NCBI RefSeq assembly: GCF_029542085.1
Contig: NZ_CP107036.1
Span: forward strand, 3,100,001 to 3,164,000
Direction: 5' to 3'
DNA length: 64,000 nucleotides
Origin: Sphingobacterium sp. ML3W
GTDB taxonomy: Bacteria; Bacteroidota; Bacteroidia; Sphingobacteriales; Sphingobacteriaceae
Shown: positions 1 through 9,704 of the stretch, in pieces
Numbering within the stretch: the first letter of the stretch is position 1
Layout of the letters: each line of letters starts with the position of its first letter
Notes under the pieces: generated by a model
What the model was told of the DNA's origin: nothing
The model's input: the letters and a program-made list of their open reading frames with translations, nothing else
Databases searched by the model: none
Made by a program: the position numbers and the translations under genes

Positions 1-843
1 CATCTCCATATCTTCCCCTAAGGACTTTGGATCATATCCTCCTGCCGCAATCAGAATTTCCTTGTCAAATAAGCCAAGGCCACCAGATACATTGGGGATA
101 CAATTCAGGTAATTCCATCCCATTTTACCAAGAAGGTATGACCGGATGTACTCCATCTCCTGAAATCGCGCGAGGATGGGTTTAGGTAAGGCCGCTTCAA
201 CTAGCATCCCCGAGTCCACATAACTCGAATTGGACATGCGTAAAGTGGCCCCCACAGCAATGACACGTTCCTTAGCATCCAATACAGCCTCCATAAGATA
301 CACAAGTGTATCATTGGCTAGCACACAGTCAACATCTGTATTCAATATATAAGGAAAGGCTGCAACATTTATTCCTGCGTTAACCGCATCAGCCTTGCTT
401 CCACCATTTATCTTGTCAACGACAGTTAGGTGTTTATGGGAAATATCACGTGATTTATAAATCGCTTTAATTTCCTTACAAGGAACCAAGTAATCGACCA
501 AAAAATCGACCGCCACCAGATCGAATTCTTTGATCAGTTTTGCCAAAGTATCATCTTTACTTCCGTCATTAACAATGACGACCTCATATCTTGGATAAAA
601 AAGGGTCATCAACGAACGGACATTATTTACAATAGTAACCGACTCATTGTAAGCAGGTGCGACAATACTGACTCCCGGCGCAATTTCAGATTCCATGAGC
701 GTTTGAATACGTCTGGAATTGCGTTTTCGAAGGTTCTTACGGATCGAAAGCGATGATATCCGAAACAGCATAACATACACCACTAAAAGTAAGAAACAGT
801 ATAATCCAAAAACAAACTCTACTGAAGAAATAAAATGTGTCAT
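1..843 (-). CDS. Family 2 glycosyltransferase, C-terminus beyond the window
   Basis: I translated this from the ATG at 843-841; 281 codons remain open to the window edge. A membrane segment lies at about residues 8-28. A GT-A catalytic domain follows, with 'VAPAYNES' (61-68), 'VNDGS' (91-95), a DxD-like 'TDVD' (169-172) and 'GEDMEM' at the edge, which fits the family 'GED' motif. Processive membrane synthases of the poly-GlcNAc/hyaluronan type share this layout. It probably makes an exopolysaccharide at the inner membrane; the product is unknown. It starts 23 bp after the HEAT-repeat gene and looks like the third gene of that operon. Confidence 0.88.
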   Translation of the reverse strand, partial: MTHFISSVEFVFGLYCFLLLVVYVMLFRISSLSIRKNLRKRNSRRIQTLMESEIAPGVSIVAPAYNESVTIVNNVRSLMTLFYPRYEVVIVNDGSKDDTLAKLIKEFDLVAVDFLVDYLVPCKEIKAIYKSRDISHKHLTVVDKINGGSKADAVNAGINVAAFPYILNTDVDCVLANDTLVYLMEAVLDAKERVIAVGATLRMSNSSYVDSGMLVEAALPKPILARFQEMEYIRSYLLGKMGWNYLNCIPNVSGGLGLFDKEILIAAGGYDPKSLGEDMEM

Positions 844-866
844 ATCAAAACCTTTCCTCTAAATAT

Positions 867-2003
867 TTAAATATAATGGACCATCGGGTGATTAACATAG
901 CGGATGAGTTTGCTCTCCACGCGATCCCCCTGTTCATCAATTTTTCGCAAAAGCGGTGTGCTGTAAGGCTTTTGAGCGACTAATGAGCGATAAGCGTGCT
1001 TTCGCAGACTTAATGGCAAATTGCTGTCCATAAACAATCGGTTCAGGAAATCAATTGATTTTCCTTGTCCGACTCGGCCGAGTGCCTTCAGTATTTCCAG
1101 CTTAGCTGTCAGGCTACTTTCCTCCATATATAGCTCCTGCAATCGCTCCTCACTATCCCTTGCCAACAGCTTTCCCAAAGAGTTAACAGCTTTTAAAGCA
1201 GTTTTTGAGTCTTTATTGGCGTCAATTAATTTCCAGAGTCCCGCTTCATTTAATTCTTGATAATAGACCATCAGATCCATGACCAAGCTGTTAACTGCAA
1301 AGGCTTTTGACATATCCAACCATTGCGAAAATGCATAGTCGCCAAAATAGTCACCCTGGACAATTGTCTGAAAGATATCAAGCGCATGAAGCTGACTGAT
1401 TCCATGTAGACCTTCAAATACCCTGTCAAAGGCCTGTTCACCTTCCACCTGTAACAGATATTTGGATGCCGCGACACGGATCTCAACCTGAGGGCTTTTG
1501 AGTAACTGATCCAGGATCTTTTCCTGAATAGGTACCTTCATCAAGGCCAAATTGGCCAGGGACCTCACCGTTGTCACCATGTTTGTGGCCGAATGTCTAA
1601 TCTCATATTGCGCTTCCTTATCAAAGCCCAGTTCATTGAAAAGATGCCGCATACTCTGGCCTTTCTCTCCGCCAATCGTGAAAATAAACTCGTGTATAAC
1701 ATGTCGCACGACTTTACTCACGAGCTTATTATTCAAATCCAGTCCCAATTTATCCACAGGGAAATGACTGGTCCTGTTCTCCACCAGAACGTGTTCATAG
1801 ATAAAATCTCTTAGAGTCGGATAGATCCGGGAATAGACTCTCCGATACCGATAATCGCGATAATAAAAGAAGGCGATTCCAACAAGACAAGCAGTCCAAA
1901 ACAGCACACTCAAGACCAGGGCAACGATAACGAGTACCGGCCAACCGTCGCCTTCAAAAAAGGCACGAATATCATGGATGATATGGGCTAACGTACTAAG
2001 CAT
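867..2003 (-). CDS. Membrane-anchored HEAT-repeat protein
   Basis: 378 residues from the ATG at 2003. An in-frame TTG two codons upstream is less likely. One membrane segment spans about residues 20-46, followed by a basic stretch (YYRDYRYRR). The rest is all helical, with HEAT-like units such as 'SPQVEIRVAASKYLL' and 'LEILKALGRVGQGKSIDFL'. HEAT solenoids are protein-binding scaffolds, and no catalytic motif is visible. The start overlaps the end of the response regulator gene by 8 bp, and the glycosyltransferase gene follows. I infer that it links the regulator to the synthase. Confidence 0.8.
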   Translation of the reverse strand: MLSTLAHIIHDIRAFFEGDGWPVLVIVALVLSVLFWTACLVGIAFFYYRDYRYRRVYSRIYPTLRDFIYEHVLVENRTSHFPVDKLGLDLNNKLVSKVVRHVIHEFIFTIGGEKGQSMRHLFNELGFDKEAQYEIRHSATNMVTTVRSLANLALMKVPIQEKILDQLLKSPQVEIRVAASKYLLQVEGEQAFDRVFEGLHGISQLHALDIFQTIVQGDYFGDYAFSQWLDMSKAFAVNSLVMDLMVYYQELNEAGLWKLIDANKDSKTALKAVNSLGKLLARDSEERLQELYMEESSLTAKLEILKALGRVGQGKSIDFLNRLFMDSNLPLSLRKHAYRSLVAQKPYSTPLLRKIDEQGDRVESKLIRYVNHPMVHYI

Positions 2004-2376
2004 GACCAATTCTCAAACGTACACGTGAAATCAGTTCGGAGGGAGATATTGGCTTTTTGATATAATCATTTGCACCCACTTCAAAGCCCTCCACAATACT
2101 ATTATCATCGCGATATCCTGAAATAATAATAACCGGTACTTGATTATTCGTATTGCTCTTTCTGATTCGGTCTATAATTTCAAAACCATTGGCAAAAGGC
2201 AATGCCAGATCAGTAATAACCAAATCAATTGATTCGTCCGAGACCAGAGAAAGCGCTTCCTTGCCAGATTTGGCAAGGAGTAGGTCGTACCCCTCCCGTA
2301 AAAGAACAAATTGCATGGTGCTTAACAGAATCTCATTATCTTCGACAACAAGGATTCTCTTTTTTTTGTCCCACAT
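1996..2376 (-). CDS. Single-domain response regulator (CheY-like)
   Basis: 126 residues from the ATG at 2376. A longer reading to 2448 is possible, but its first 24 residues do not resemble a receiver domain. The receiver has the acidic pair E12/D13, phospho-acceptor D56 in 'VITDLALP', a switch Ser in 'IIISGY' and the Lys of 'YIKKP'. There is no output domain and no histidine kinase beside it. The 3' end overlaps the HEAT-repeat gene. Single-domain regulators act by protein contact, so control of the downstream membrane protein or glycosyltransferase is the simplest reading. Confidence 0.88.
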   Translation of the reverse strand: MWDKKKRILVVEDNEILLSTMQFVLLREGYDLLLAKSGKEALSLVSDESIDLVITDLALPFANGFEIIDRIRKSNTNNQVPVIIISGYRDDNSIVEGFEVGANDYIKKPISPSELISRVRLRIGHA

Positions 2377-2800
2377 AGTGTGTTTGTTTAGTTTTTCATA
2401 GTGAAACAAAATTTGATAAAAAAAAGAGAACTCGCTGTAGTACAACAACTACAGAATGCCATAGCTTATTTAAACACGGTTTTTATCGAAAAATTCAAAT
2501 AATATGACATTAAAATGACTATATAAAATAAGTCTGTAATAATTAAATACTTGAGCTACTATGTAAAATTTAAATTCTTAGGATCAAACATATGAGCGGG
2601 GGACATTTTTAAGACTCCTACCGTGACATTTCATTCTGCTCAATACTGGGGTTTCGTTGGTAATAATTTAGCATTCTTAATCTTAGGGAGTAATTGAAAA
2701 ATAACAGTATTAAACAGTAAAAACAACACATGCGAAACAGTAAATCGATCATAATATTATCTCGAATATTGATAATGTCTTTTAGCTATAAGCGATAAAA
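2377..2800. other. Gene-free AT-rich region
   Basis: About 420 bp with no convincing reading frame on either strand. It should hold the promoter of the minus-strand response regulator operon, but I see no clear -33/-7 pair. Confidence 0.5.
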
Positions 2801-2837
2801 GCAATGGTATTTTGGCAATATGCCAAAATACCATTGC
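2801..2837 (-). terminator. Intrinsic terminator of the TlpA-like gene
   Basis: A perfect 17-bp inverted repeat (2801-2817 and 2821-2837) with a 3-nt loop, 22 bp past the stop codon. On the minus strand the stem is followed by TTTTATCGC. Confidence 0.85.
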
Positions 2838-2859
2838 TAAAGAATGAAAACACTACCGT

Positions 2860-4278
2860 CTATTTTTTATCTAATGCCTTCATCAATTGACTATAAGTTT
2901 CGTCATAGCTCGGTCTTGGAGCATCATTATCTAGTATTTTGCCATCCCTACCGATGATCACATATCTGGGTATACCCGAAATATTGAATGCCTTAGCAAC
3001 GATACTTTTAGTTCCACCTTTTGACAAAAGATGAACTCCTTCGATCTTATCATCAGCGATCGCCGTTCTCCATTTGGCTTCATTATCATCTATACTGATA
3101 TACAGAAAGACCAAATCTTTATTATCCGCAAATTTAGCGTGGAGTTTAGGACTACCACTTTTCATCTCCTGTCTACATGGCGAACACCAGCTTGCCCAGA
3201 AATCTATATAGACGACCTTTCCTGCAAAATCTTTTAAAGATACTTTTTTACCGTCGATATCATCCAGCTCAAATGGTGGCGGCATAGCGCCAGAAGCTAA
3301 TTTCAAAGCACGATCATAAATTCCCTGAAGCTCCTTCACATGGACATCACTTCCTCCATCTGCCGCAAACTTGGTGATATAGGACTTGTAATCGTTGACA
3401 TCTTTAGCATTTAACAGTAGATTGTTGACAGCGGAAAATAATGCCAACTCCCTGATTTTCCCAGTGAGATTCGTTTTGATCAGATCATATTCCATCATAC
3501 GCTTTTCATCTTCTTTCTGGACGACAAGACTATCTTCTTTTCCGATTTCCAACATGTGCTTGTATCTCAGGTAGCTCGGTAAACTTCCTCTAACAAACCT
3601 GTTATAGGGATAATAAACGAGCAGCTCATCTGAAATCTTCACTTTCTGGAGCATATCCAAATAATCTGTCGGCATGACTTCCGTAAACTTCTTTTTCAGC
3701 CCCTGACTGATCATGTACGGCATGATCATTTCAAATCCCAAGCCCTCGTAATAGAATTTGAGGTACTGAAAATCGAAAAAATCCTTGCTCACTTTTGATT
3801 TATTGGCTTCTAAAAAGTCAAGGTTGTCTTTGCGCATCTGTGCAATCCGCTCATTTAAGACCTCCGTCGACATTTTTGTAGCATCCAGACTGGAATAATT
3901 TTTTATATAAAGAGCCATTAGCTCCTTGTAGGCGATAGCATTTTCCTTTCCCTTACCCGAAAAAGTCGTTGCATCTTTAAAATCCGTTTTAATGAGAAGA
4001 TCATCTCCGGGCTCGATGTAAAGATTTAGCGATCCCTTGACAGGCTCATCCATGCCCAATCTGACATCGATCGGTTTTTCCAATGCGGCAGAAAATTCAA
4101 AAACACCATCGGCATTCGGTGTGAGCATTTTCACATCAGTCTCCCCATCTTCAAAACTGAACCACATGGTCTTTCCGACCAGGGGCTTAATATCCACTCG
4201 GACACGTGTTTTCTTACCCTGCCCAAATCCGATACTGGCATACATGCACAGTATAAAAACGATTACATAATTTTTCAT
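2860..4278 (-). CDS. TlpA-family thiol:disulfide oxidoreductase
   Basis: 472 residues with a signal peptide ending near 'SIGFGQ' (15-20). Residues 21-105 form a beta-rich domain like the DUF4369-type domain often placed before thioredoxin in Bacteroidota. A helical linker follows, and a thioredoxin fold occupies about 330-472 with redox motif W364-C365-S-P-C368 and a later cis-Pro region ('GIPRYVIIG'). The family works in the periplasm as a membrane- or envelope-linked reductase. It follows SusD 1 by 151 bp and ends at a strong terminator, so it probably closes that operon. The substrate is unknown. Confidence 0.88.
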   Translation of the reverse strand: MKNYVIVFILCMYASIGFGQGKKTRVRVDIKPLVGKTMWFSFEDGETDVKMLTPNADGVFEFSAALEKPIDVRLGMDEPVKGSLNLYIEPGDDLLIKTDFKDATTFSGKGKENAIAYKELMALYIKNYSSLDATKMSTEVLNERIAQMRKDNLDFLEANKSKVSKDFFDFQYLKFYYEGLGFEMIMPYMISQGLKKKFTEVMPTDYLDMLQKVKISDELLVYYPYNRFVRGSLPSYLRYKHMLEIGKEDSLVVQKEDEKRMMEYDLIKTNLTGKIRELALFSAVNNLLLNAKDVNDYKSYITKFAADGGSDVHVKELQGIYDRALKLASGAMPPPFELDDIDGKKVSLKDFAGKVVYIDFWASWCSPCRQEMKSGSPKLHAKFADNKDLVFLYISIDDNEAKWRTAIADDKIEGVHLLSKGGTKSIVAKAFNISGIPRYVIIGRDGKILDNDAPRPSYDETYSQLMKALDKK

Positions 4279-4429
4279 ATTCTCAATCTATTTTAGTTGT
4301 TATTTATTATTTATGTTGACTATGATTCAAAATTTAGTCAGTTATATCTAGCCTGACTGCATGAGAATATCCTGGAGTCTCTACCTTTTTGATGATTTTT
4401 AGCTCAAATCACCTATAAATTTGGACGTG

Positions 4430-5914
4430 TTATGGATTCTGCTGCATAGCTGGATTTGACTGCAAAATGTACAATGGGAACCGAAAAGTCAACCGCTCAG
4501 GTTTCAGCTTGAACGTCGCCGTTACCTTGCCATCTTTATCATACAATTGATGGGTATCGCCAACAGTGCCCTTATGATCCGGATCAACAGAGAGTCTGCG
4601 CATATCCCACCATCGCTCGCCATTCATAAAGAACTCGCGTGTACGTTCTTCCAAAATAAACCGCGTTAGTGTGATTTTATCAGTAGCTATTGCTGCTGGA
4701 ATCCCAGCTTCGGCAATTGGCATCCGATTTTTTCTCAAGATCACCAGGTCTTCTACAGCACCGATCAAATCACCAAGCCGAGCTTTGCATTCGGCCCGCA
4801 GCAGGTAGATATCAGGAATATTTATCCCCAAATTGGTAAGTCCACCTCTTCCCCAGGCCCGCTGCATCCCTTGAGGATATAGGGCTGTCATCCCAAAGGA
4901 GAAGCTGCTCATAAACTGTTTTCTTAGGTCAGTATTGGCAAAACTCTTCACTGCTTGGGGATTGAGAACAATTCCCGAAGCAAGATATACATAGAGATTC
5001 GTTGTAGATTTTAAATATAAAACCTCTTGATCCGCGTAAGGATCCAGTCCTCGGGCGGGACCAATAAATGGGTTGACCGGGGTAAATGCACCGCCACTGG
5101 CCAGCTCTTTAGTATAATCATATAAGCCTATCGGTATACTGGCGCCGGCCAAATCTTGTAGAGATGCACCCAGTAAGGGCAATGCCAGCTCAAATTTTCC
5201 CATATAGACATAGACCTTTCCCAAAAGTGCTTCTCCAGCAGATCGGGACATCCGGATCCGGTTACTTGTTTTCTGCGGAAGATCAGGAATGGCCGCTTTG
5301 AGATCGGCTACAATCTGCTCATACATTTCTTTTACAGTAGCCCTTGTAAAAGTCGTTTGGGTAACATCGGCAATTTTATAAAGCGGGGTTGCCAGATCAG
5401 TAGATGCCGTCGCTTCATTGTAGGGTTTCCCATAGTAATTCACCAGCATAAAATGAGCATATGCGCGCCCGGCTAATGCCTCGGAAAGGATTGACTTTTT
5501 CTGACTTTCGGTACCATCTTTGGAATCTAGCACTTCATTAATTATCTTATTATAGTAATATAACTGCCGAACGAGCGAGTTAAATTCTGAATAGTTTTCG
5601 TCAGCAAGATAGATATCATCCTCCCAACGAAAAGCTTTCTGATCCGATAGCCGGAAGGTCCCGGTACCCAATACGGAAAACAGGGGGGCATATCCGGCAA
5701 GCTCATCTGACATCAGGATATGCGATGCCAGGGCTTGCCCACGAATAGATTCCGCATTCAGCAACAAGTCATAATCTGACGTTTTTTCGGCAATCAGAAG
5801 TCCTTTTGGATCGGTATCCAAAAAATCCTTTTTACATCCCACCAAAGAAACCCCAAGCATCAAAAGGGACATGATCTGAGTAATATTTTTATTGACAACT
5901 CTCATAATGTTCAT
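4430..5914 (-). CDS. SusD/RagB-family nutrient-binding lipoprotein (unit 1)
   Basis: 494 residues. The signal peptide ends in lipobox 'LVGC' with the lipidated Cys at 27. 'FLDTDPKG' follows, as is typical at the SusD N-terminus, then TPR-like helices and the C-terminal 'EERTREFFMNGERWWDMRR' motif. An ATG three codons later is an alternative start. SusD lids the SusC channel at the outer membrane. The gene begins 2 bp after SusC 1, so translation is probably coupled. The ligand cannot be told from sequence. Confidence 0.93.
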   Translation of the reverse strand: MNIMRVVNKNITQIMSLLMLGVSLVGCKKDFLDTDPKGLLIAEKTSDYDLLLNAESIRGQALASHILMSDELAGYAPLFSVLGTGTFRLSDQKAFRWEDDIYLADENYSEFNSLVRQLYYYNKIINEVLDSKDGTESQKKSILSEALAGRAYAHFMLVNYYGKPYNEATASTDLATPLYKIADVTQTTFTRATVKEMYEQIVADLKAAIPDLPQKTSNRIRMSRSAGEALLGKVYVYMGKFELALPLLGASLQDLAGASIPIGLYDYTKELASGGAFTPVNPFIGPARGLDPYADQEVLYLKSTTNLYVYLASGIVLNPQAVKSFANTDLRKQFMSSFSFGMTALYPQGMQRAWGRGGLTNLGINIPDIYLLRAECKARLGDLIGAVEDLVILRKNRMPIAEAGIPAAIATDKITLTRFILEERTREFFMNGERWWDMRRLSVDPDHKGTVGDTHQLYDKDGKVTATFKLKPERLTFRFPLYILQSNPAMQQNP

Positions 5915-5916
5915 TC

Positions 5917-8900
5917 TTAAAAGGTTAAATGGGCTCCGACCGTAACAGTATTCTGGTTAAAAGGCATTGTTCTGGCCCCGTAACGCGCCATTTGAAATTC
6001 GGGATCTATACCATCCTTATTATTTTTCCACAACATAATATTGGAGAACTGAAGCCGGAAGCTTAAACCCTCCAACCGAATTCGTTTGATCATATTATCC
6101 GGTACCTGGTAAGAAAATGCCATATCCCTGATTTTGATATAGGAAGCACTCACAACATTCCGGTCGGCGCGGATATAATATTGTAGGTCGCGGCCTTCGT
6201 TGGCACCAGCATCACTGAGAAAAGATGGGATATTTGTCTTCAATTCGTCTCCGGCTACTTTCCATCTGTTCGCAAAATCTGCATGCAGGTTACCCGACTG
6301 AAAATTTTGGTTCGCAATAAAGCTTCCATTATTATTTACGGTATAAGTCTGATTCACATCCCTGAACATGACATGGCCGAGGTTGTAAACCATATTGACT
6401 GTAAAGCCGAAGTTTTTATAACGGAATGAGTTGCTGAGTCCGCCACTCCAAACAGGCTGGTACACGCCCATGTAACTGATATCTTCGGGTTTGGTATCTT
6501 GTCGGACTTTGGTGATCGTACCATCCGCCCGATAAACCTGGGGATCCCCCACGTTGTCCAGACCAGCATATCTATAGGCGAATACGCTAAAAGCCGGATA
6601 ATCTTTCACGTAATCCGAATTAATCAATGCATTCCCAGTAGTAATGGGTGATACCAGATAACCAAAATCAGTTACTTTATTTTTATTATAAGACATGGTC
6701 AGCATCGTACTCCATAAGAAATCTTTTCGTTCGATATTGACGGTATTCAATAGTAACTCGACACCTGTATTGCGTAAGCTTCCCACATTCCCGTTGATAA
6801 ATGTTGTTCCGGTAAGTGGATTAATGCCAAGACGGCCGAGCAGATCGGAAGTCTCTTTACGATAAAATTCCAACGATCCGCTGATCCTGTTATTCAACAA
6901 GCCAAAATCAAGCCCTAGGTTATAATTTTTTGTACGCTCCCAAGTCAGATTTGGATTAGCTAAGGTGCTTATACTTAACGAAGAGCCACCGGGTGCATTG
7001 GGATCCGCTCCTGCCGCTAAGACATCTTTGGATGAGGCAAAACCCGGCGCAGGCGAATTGCCTGTAATACCATAGGTCGCCCGCAAAGCGAGCAAGTTCA
7101 CCGATGGCTTCACTTTTTCCATCCAGGACTCCTGGCTCAGCGTCCACTTTAGCCCTACACTCCAGACAGGACGGCGCTGTGCGGATTTATTGATACCAAA
7201 TAAATTACTCTGGTCATTTCTCCAACTAGCATTGAGCGTATATTTTCGCGCAAAGGTATAGCCTGCATTCGCATAATAAGAGGTAAATCTACTGCGTGGA
7301 ACAGATTCAAGCTCTCCGAAATAACTGTTGACCGGTAATTTGGAACTCGCACCCGATAGGGGTAAAATAGGATTGAGCACGCCTGTAGAACTCAATGTTT
7401 TATAATCAAGCATCGCATAAGTCTGCAAAGTCGGATCATAGCCGTATACCCGGCTACTATTAGTGGTTGTCACACGCTCCTGGGCCTCCTGTCCAAGCAA
7501 GGCCGTCAACTGATGCTGATTATCGTTCCAGCTCATCGTGTAGCTCAACTGATTTCGAACAGACCAATTTTCCATGGTGGCATTATTGACACTGTATTCT
7601 CCTCCAGTCGTTGGAAGGTGATAGACAATATTTCCATCTGCTCCTATTTTGGCAAAATTCACCACATTGACACGCTGCTGATAATTGCTCTGGTCAAAAT
7701 ATTGCTGTGTGCGGTAGTTTCCACGCACATAACCGTAAACCCCTTCAAACCGCAGCCCCTTTATAATATCTATCGTCAGCCCCGAATTAAAACGTCCTGT
7801 GAAATTTCTGTTGTTGCCCTGTCCGCTCCCAATGTCGTCAAGGGGATTAAAGGCCAGTCCAATCTGGCTCAGGTTTTCAATAGATGGACGCTGCTGCTCA
7901 GAAAGATAGCCCATGTAATTCACATTCAGTGATTTCCCTGAAGCATCCTGAAATATTTGATAAGGCAAAAACTGATTGTTGATCGTCTTATAATTCTGGG
8001 AAGACATAGACTGATAGTTGAGATCAGCAATCAGGTAGGCCTTCAGAAAGCGGTTGAACGCAAAGTCCTGACGTGTATTGATCTTGAATGTCTCATCCTT
8101 GCTACCCGGAGTTGCGGAACGGTTGTTTGTATATGCTAAGGAGTTATAAAAAGTATGCTTGTCACCGCCACCAGCAATAGATAAGGTATGGTTCATGATC
8201 ATGGCCGGCCGGTAAAATAGCTCGCCAATCTGCCCCGTATTATTGATCCGCGAAAGGCTGTCAAGCTTTGACCTGCCTTGCGCTTCTGTCAATACACCGC
8301 GGTGGATATCATAAAGAATCTGTCTATCAGGTGTCAATCCCGTCGACACTCCCGTATTGGGATTATAGGTAGTTACTGTTGAATAGGGTTGTTTAACAGG
8401 ATCAAAGGTCTCTTGGGAGGCCTGAATGAATTGCGCACTGTTGAGCACTGGAAAGTAATTATACTCGGGGCGGCCCTGAAAATTAACAAAACCATCGTAG
8501 GTGATCCGCGTTGCTCCACTCTTGCCCTTTTTGGTCGTTACGACAATTACACCATTTGCTGCTCTTGCTCCCCAGATTGCAGCGGCAGTAGCATCTTTAA
8601 GAACAGTGATATCTGCGACATCCTGTGGATTTATAGCTGTGATGTCGTTGATATCCATGGCAATGCCATCAACTACAACCAAGGGGTTTGTATTCGCTTC
8701 AATGGTGGTGAGTCCACGGATCAGAAAAGGTGAACTTTTGCCATATATAGTGTTGGGTGCATTGTTGATCACCAGACCGGGGACCAAACCGTCCAGTCGC
8801 TGAATCAGATTCATGGATCCTGTACGGTCAGCTACAACATTCATATCTGGTTTGGCAAAAGATCCTGCACTTCGCTCCCTGGCCAGTGATTGATACCCGG

Positions 8901-9573
8901 TATTGATTAAAACCTCATCTAAAGTTCCTGCAAGTTTTAGTTTGATGGTTCCCAGGTCAATCGCCGCCTTCGCATTATAGTCTTGATAACCAATATAGCT
9001 TATTGAAATATAAGCCTGGCTAGGAATGCTTCGCAATGAAAACTCGCCATTGGCGTTTGTCATCGTTGCTGCCTTCTTCCCCTTGGCAGTCATTGAAAAG
9101 TCGCCAGTTTCTTCATTTTCAGTAGAAGTAATGGTCGCAACGGAAATTGTCGCGCCTTGCAGCGGACCGCCGTACTGATCCAATACCTTACCCCGTACAT
9201 CGATCTCCTGTTGGCGTATGGGGGTAGCTTTAAGCCTCTTTGAGGGAGACGCGGTGACCACAATTAATTTCCCGTCCATTTGATAGGCAAGATCTTGAGC
9301 ATTTAAAAGTCGCTTTAACGCCTCATCCAAGGTTACATCCGTCACATTGATCTTCACTGGCCCAACCCCGTCCATCAATTTGCGATCGAAGATGAAATCG
9401 TACCCTGTTTGATTCCTGATCTTCCGAAAAACACTCTTTAAAGAACTATTCTTTTCATTCAGGGTTACCCGCTGTCCAAAGGTCGTGATAGCATATACTT
9501 GCATCACAGACATAAATAATATGACGGTGGTTAGGCGCATAATGGTCAATTTAAAACAAAAATTTTTATACAT
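5917..9573 (-). CDS. SusC/RagA-family TonB-dependent transporter with STN domain (unit 1)
   Basis: 1218 residues. After the signal peptide come an STN (secretin/TonB N-terminal) domain at about 40-108, a carboxypeptidase-regulatory-like domain at about 125-212, a TonB-box-like 'DEVLINTGY', the plug ('LVVVDGIAMD', 'ATAAAIWGARAANGVIVVTTKKG') and a barrel ending in an aromatic strand. The STN domain is the part that signals to FecR. The regulatory-like domain carries an extra stretch of about 20 residues rich in Thr/Lys/Glu between its strands, absent from the other two SusC proteins here. An internal ATG at 9540 could also serve as start. Function: TonB-powered uptake with SusD 1. Confidence 0.93.
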   Translation of the reverse strand: MYKNFCFKLTIMRLTTVILFMSVMQVYAITTFGQRVTLNEKNSSLKSVFRKIRNQTGYDFIFDRKLMDGVGPVKINVTDVTLDEALKRLLNAQDLAYQMDGKLIVVTASPSKRLKATPIRQQEIDVRGKVLDQYGGPLQGATISVATITSTENEETGDFSMTAKGKKAATMTNANGEFSLRSIPSQAYISISYIGYQDYNAKAAIDLGTIKLKLAGTLDEVLINTGYQSLARERSAGSFAKPDMNVVADRTGSMNLIQRLDGLVPGLVINNAPNTIYGKSSPFLIRGLTTIEANTNPLVVVDGIAMDINDITAINPQDVADITVLKDATAAAIWGARAANGVIVVTTKKGKSGATRITYDGFVNFQGRPEYNYFPVLNSAQFIQASQETFDPVKQPYSTVTTYNPNTGVSTGLTPDRQILYDIHRGVLTEAQGRSKLDSLSRINNTGQIGELFYRPAMIMNHTLSIAGGGDKHTFYNSLAYTNNRSATPGSKDETFKINTRQDFAFNRFLKAYLIADLNYQSMSSQNYKTINNQFLPYQIFQDASGKSLNVNYMGYLSEQQRPSIENLSQIGLAFNPLDDIGSGQGNNRNFTGRFNSGLTIDIIKGLRFEGVYGYVRGNYRTQQYFDQSNYQQRVNVVNFAKIGADGNIVYHLPTTGGEYSVNNATMENWSVRNQLSYTMSWNDNQHQLTALLGQEAQERVTTTNSSRVYGYDPTLQTYAMLDYKTLSSTGVLNPILPLSGASSKLPVNSYFGELESVPRSRFTSYYANAGYTFARKYTLNASWRNDQSNLFGINKSAQRRPVWSVGLKWTLSQESWMEKVKPSVNLLALRATYGITGNSPAPGFASSKDVLAAGADPNAPGGSSLSISTLANPNLTWERTKNYNLGLDFGLLNNRISGSLEFYRKETSDLLGRLGINPLTGTTFINGNVGSLRNTGVELLLNTVNIERKDFLWSTMLTMSYNKNKVTDFGYLVSPITTGNALINSDYVKDYPAFSVFAYRYAGLDNVGDPQVYRADGTITKVRQDTKPEDISYMGVYQPVWSGGLSNSFRYKNFGFTVNMVYNLGHVMFRDVNQTYTVNNNGSFIANQNFQSGNLHADFANRWKVAGDELKTNIPSFLSDAGANEGRDLQYYIRADRNVVSASYIKIRDMAFSYQVPDNMIKRIRLEGLSFRLQFSNIMLWKNNKDGIDPEFQMARYGARTMPFNQNTVTVGAHLTF

Positions 9574-9582
9574 TTGAGTTAA

Positions 9583-9690
9583 ATATTGGTTAGCAAAACA
9601 CGATTAGGTTCCAAGCTGTAGTGTTTTGAATTAAATAATTGATATTTACTTTTCATCGTCAGAAGGATAAAGATCCTTCTGACCTTTTAG
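9583..9690 (+). ncRNA. Candidate antisense RNA opposite the SusC 1 leader
   Basis: Inferred from two signals. A plus-strand TACATTTG box (9569-9576) overlaps the complement of the SusC start codon. A plus-strand terminator lies at 9658-9690. An RNA between them would be about 108 nt and antisense to the SusC 5' leader. No good -33 element is visible, and the box could arise from the A-rich SusC start region. Two similar arrangements occur in SusC units 2 and 3. Confidence 0.35.
9658..9690 (+). terminator. Plus-strand stem-loop in the FecR-SusC spacer (unit 1)
   Basis: Perfect 11-bp arms (9658-9668, 9673-9683) with an AAAG loop, followed on the plus strand by CTTTTAG and more T-rich sequence. 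On the minus strand the stem is followed by GATGAAAAG, with no T-tract. The signal therefore points against the operon. Confidence 0.6.
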
Positions 9691-9704
9691 TTTGTTTTCA
9701 TTTT

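Noticed and set aside
7513..7932. 139-codon plus-strand frame inside SusC 1
   Set aside because: It is antisense to a well-conserved gene, has no family likeness and a composition expected from the complement of SusC.
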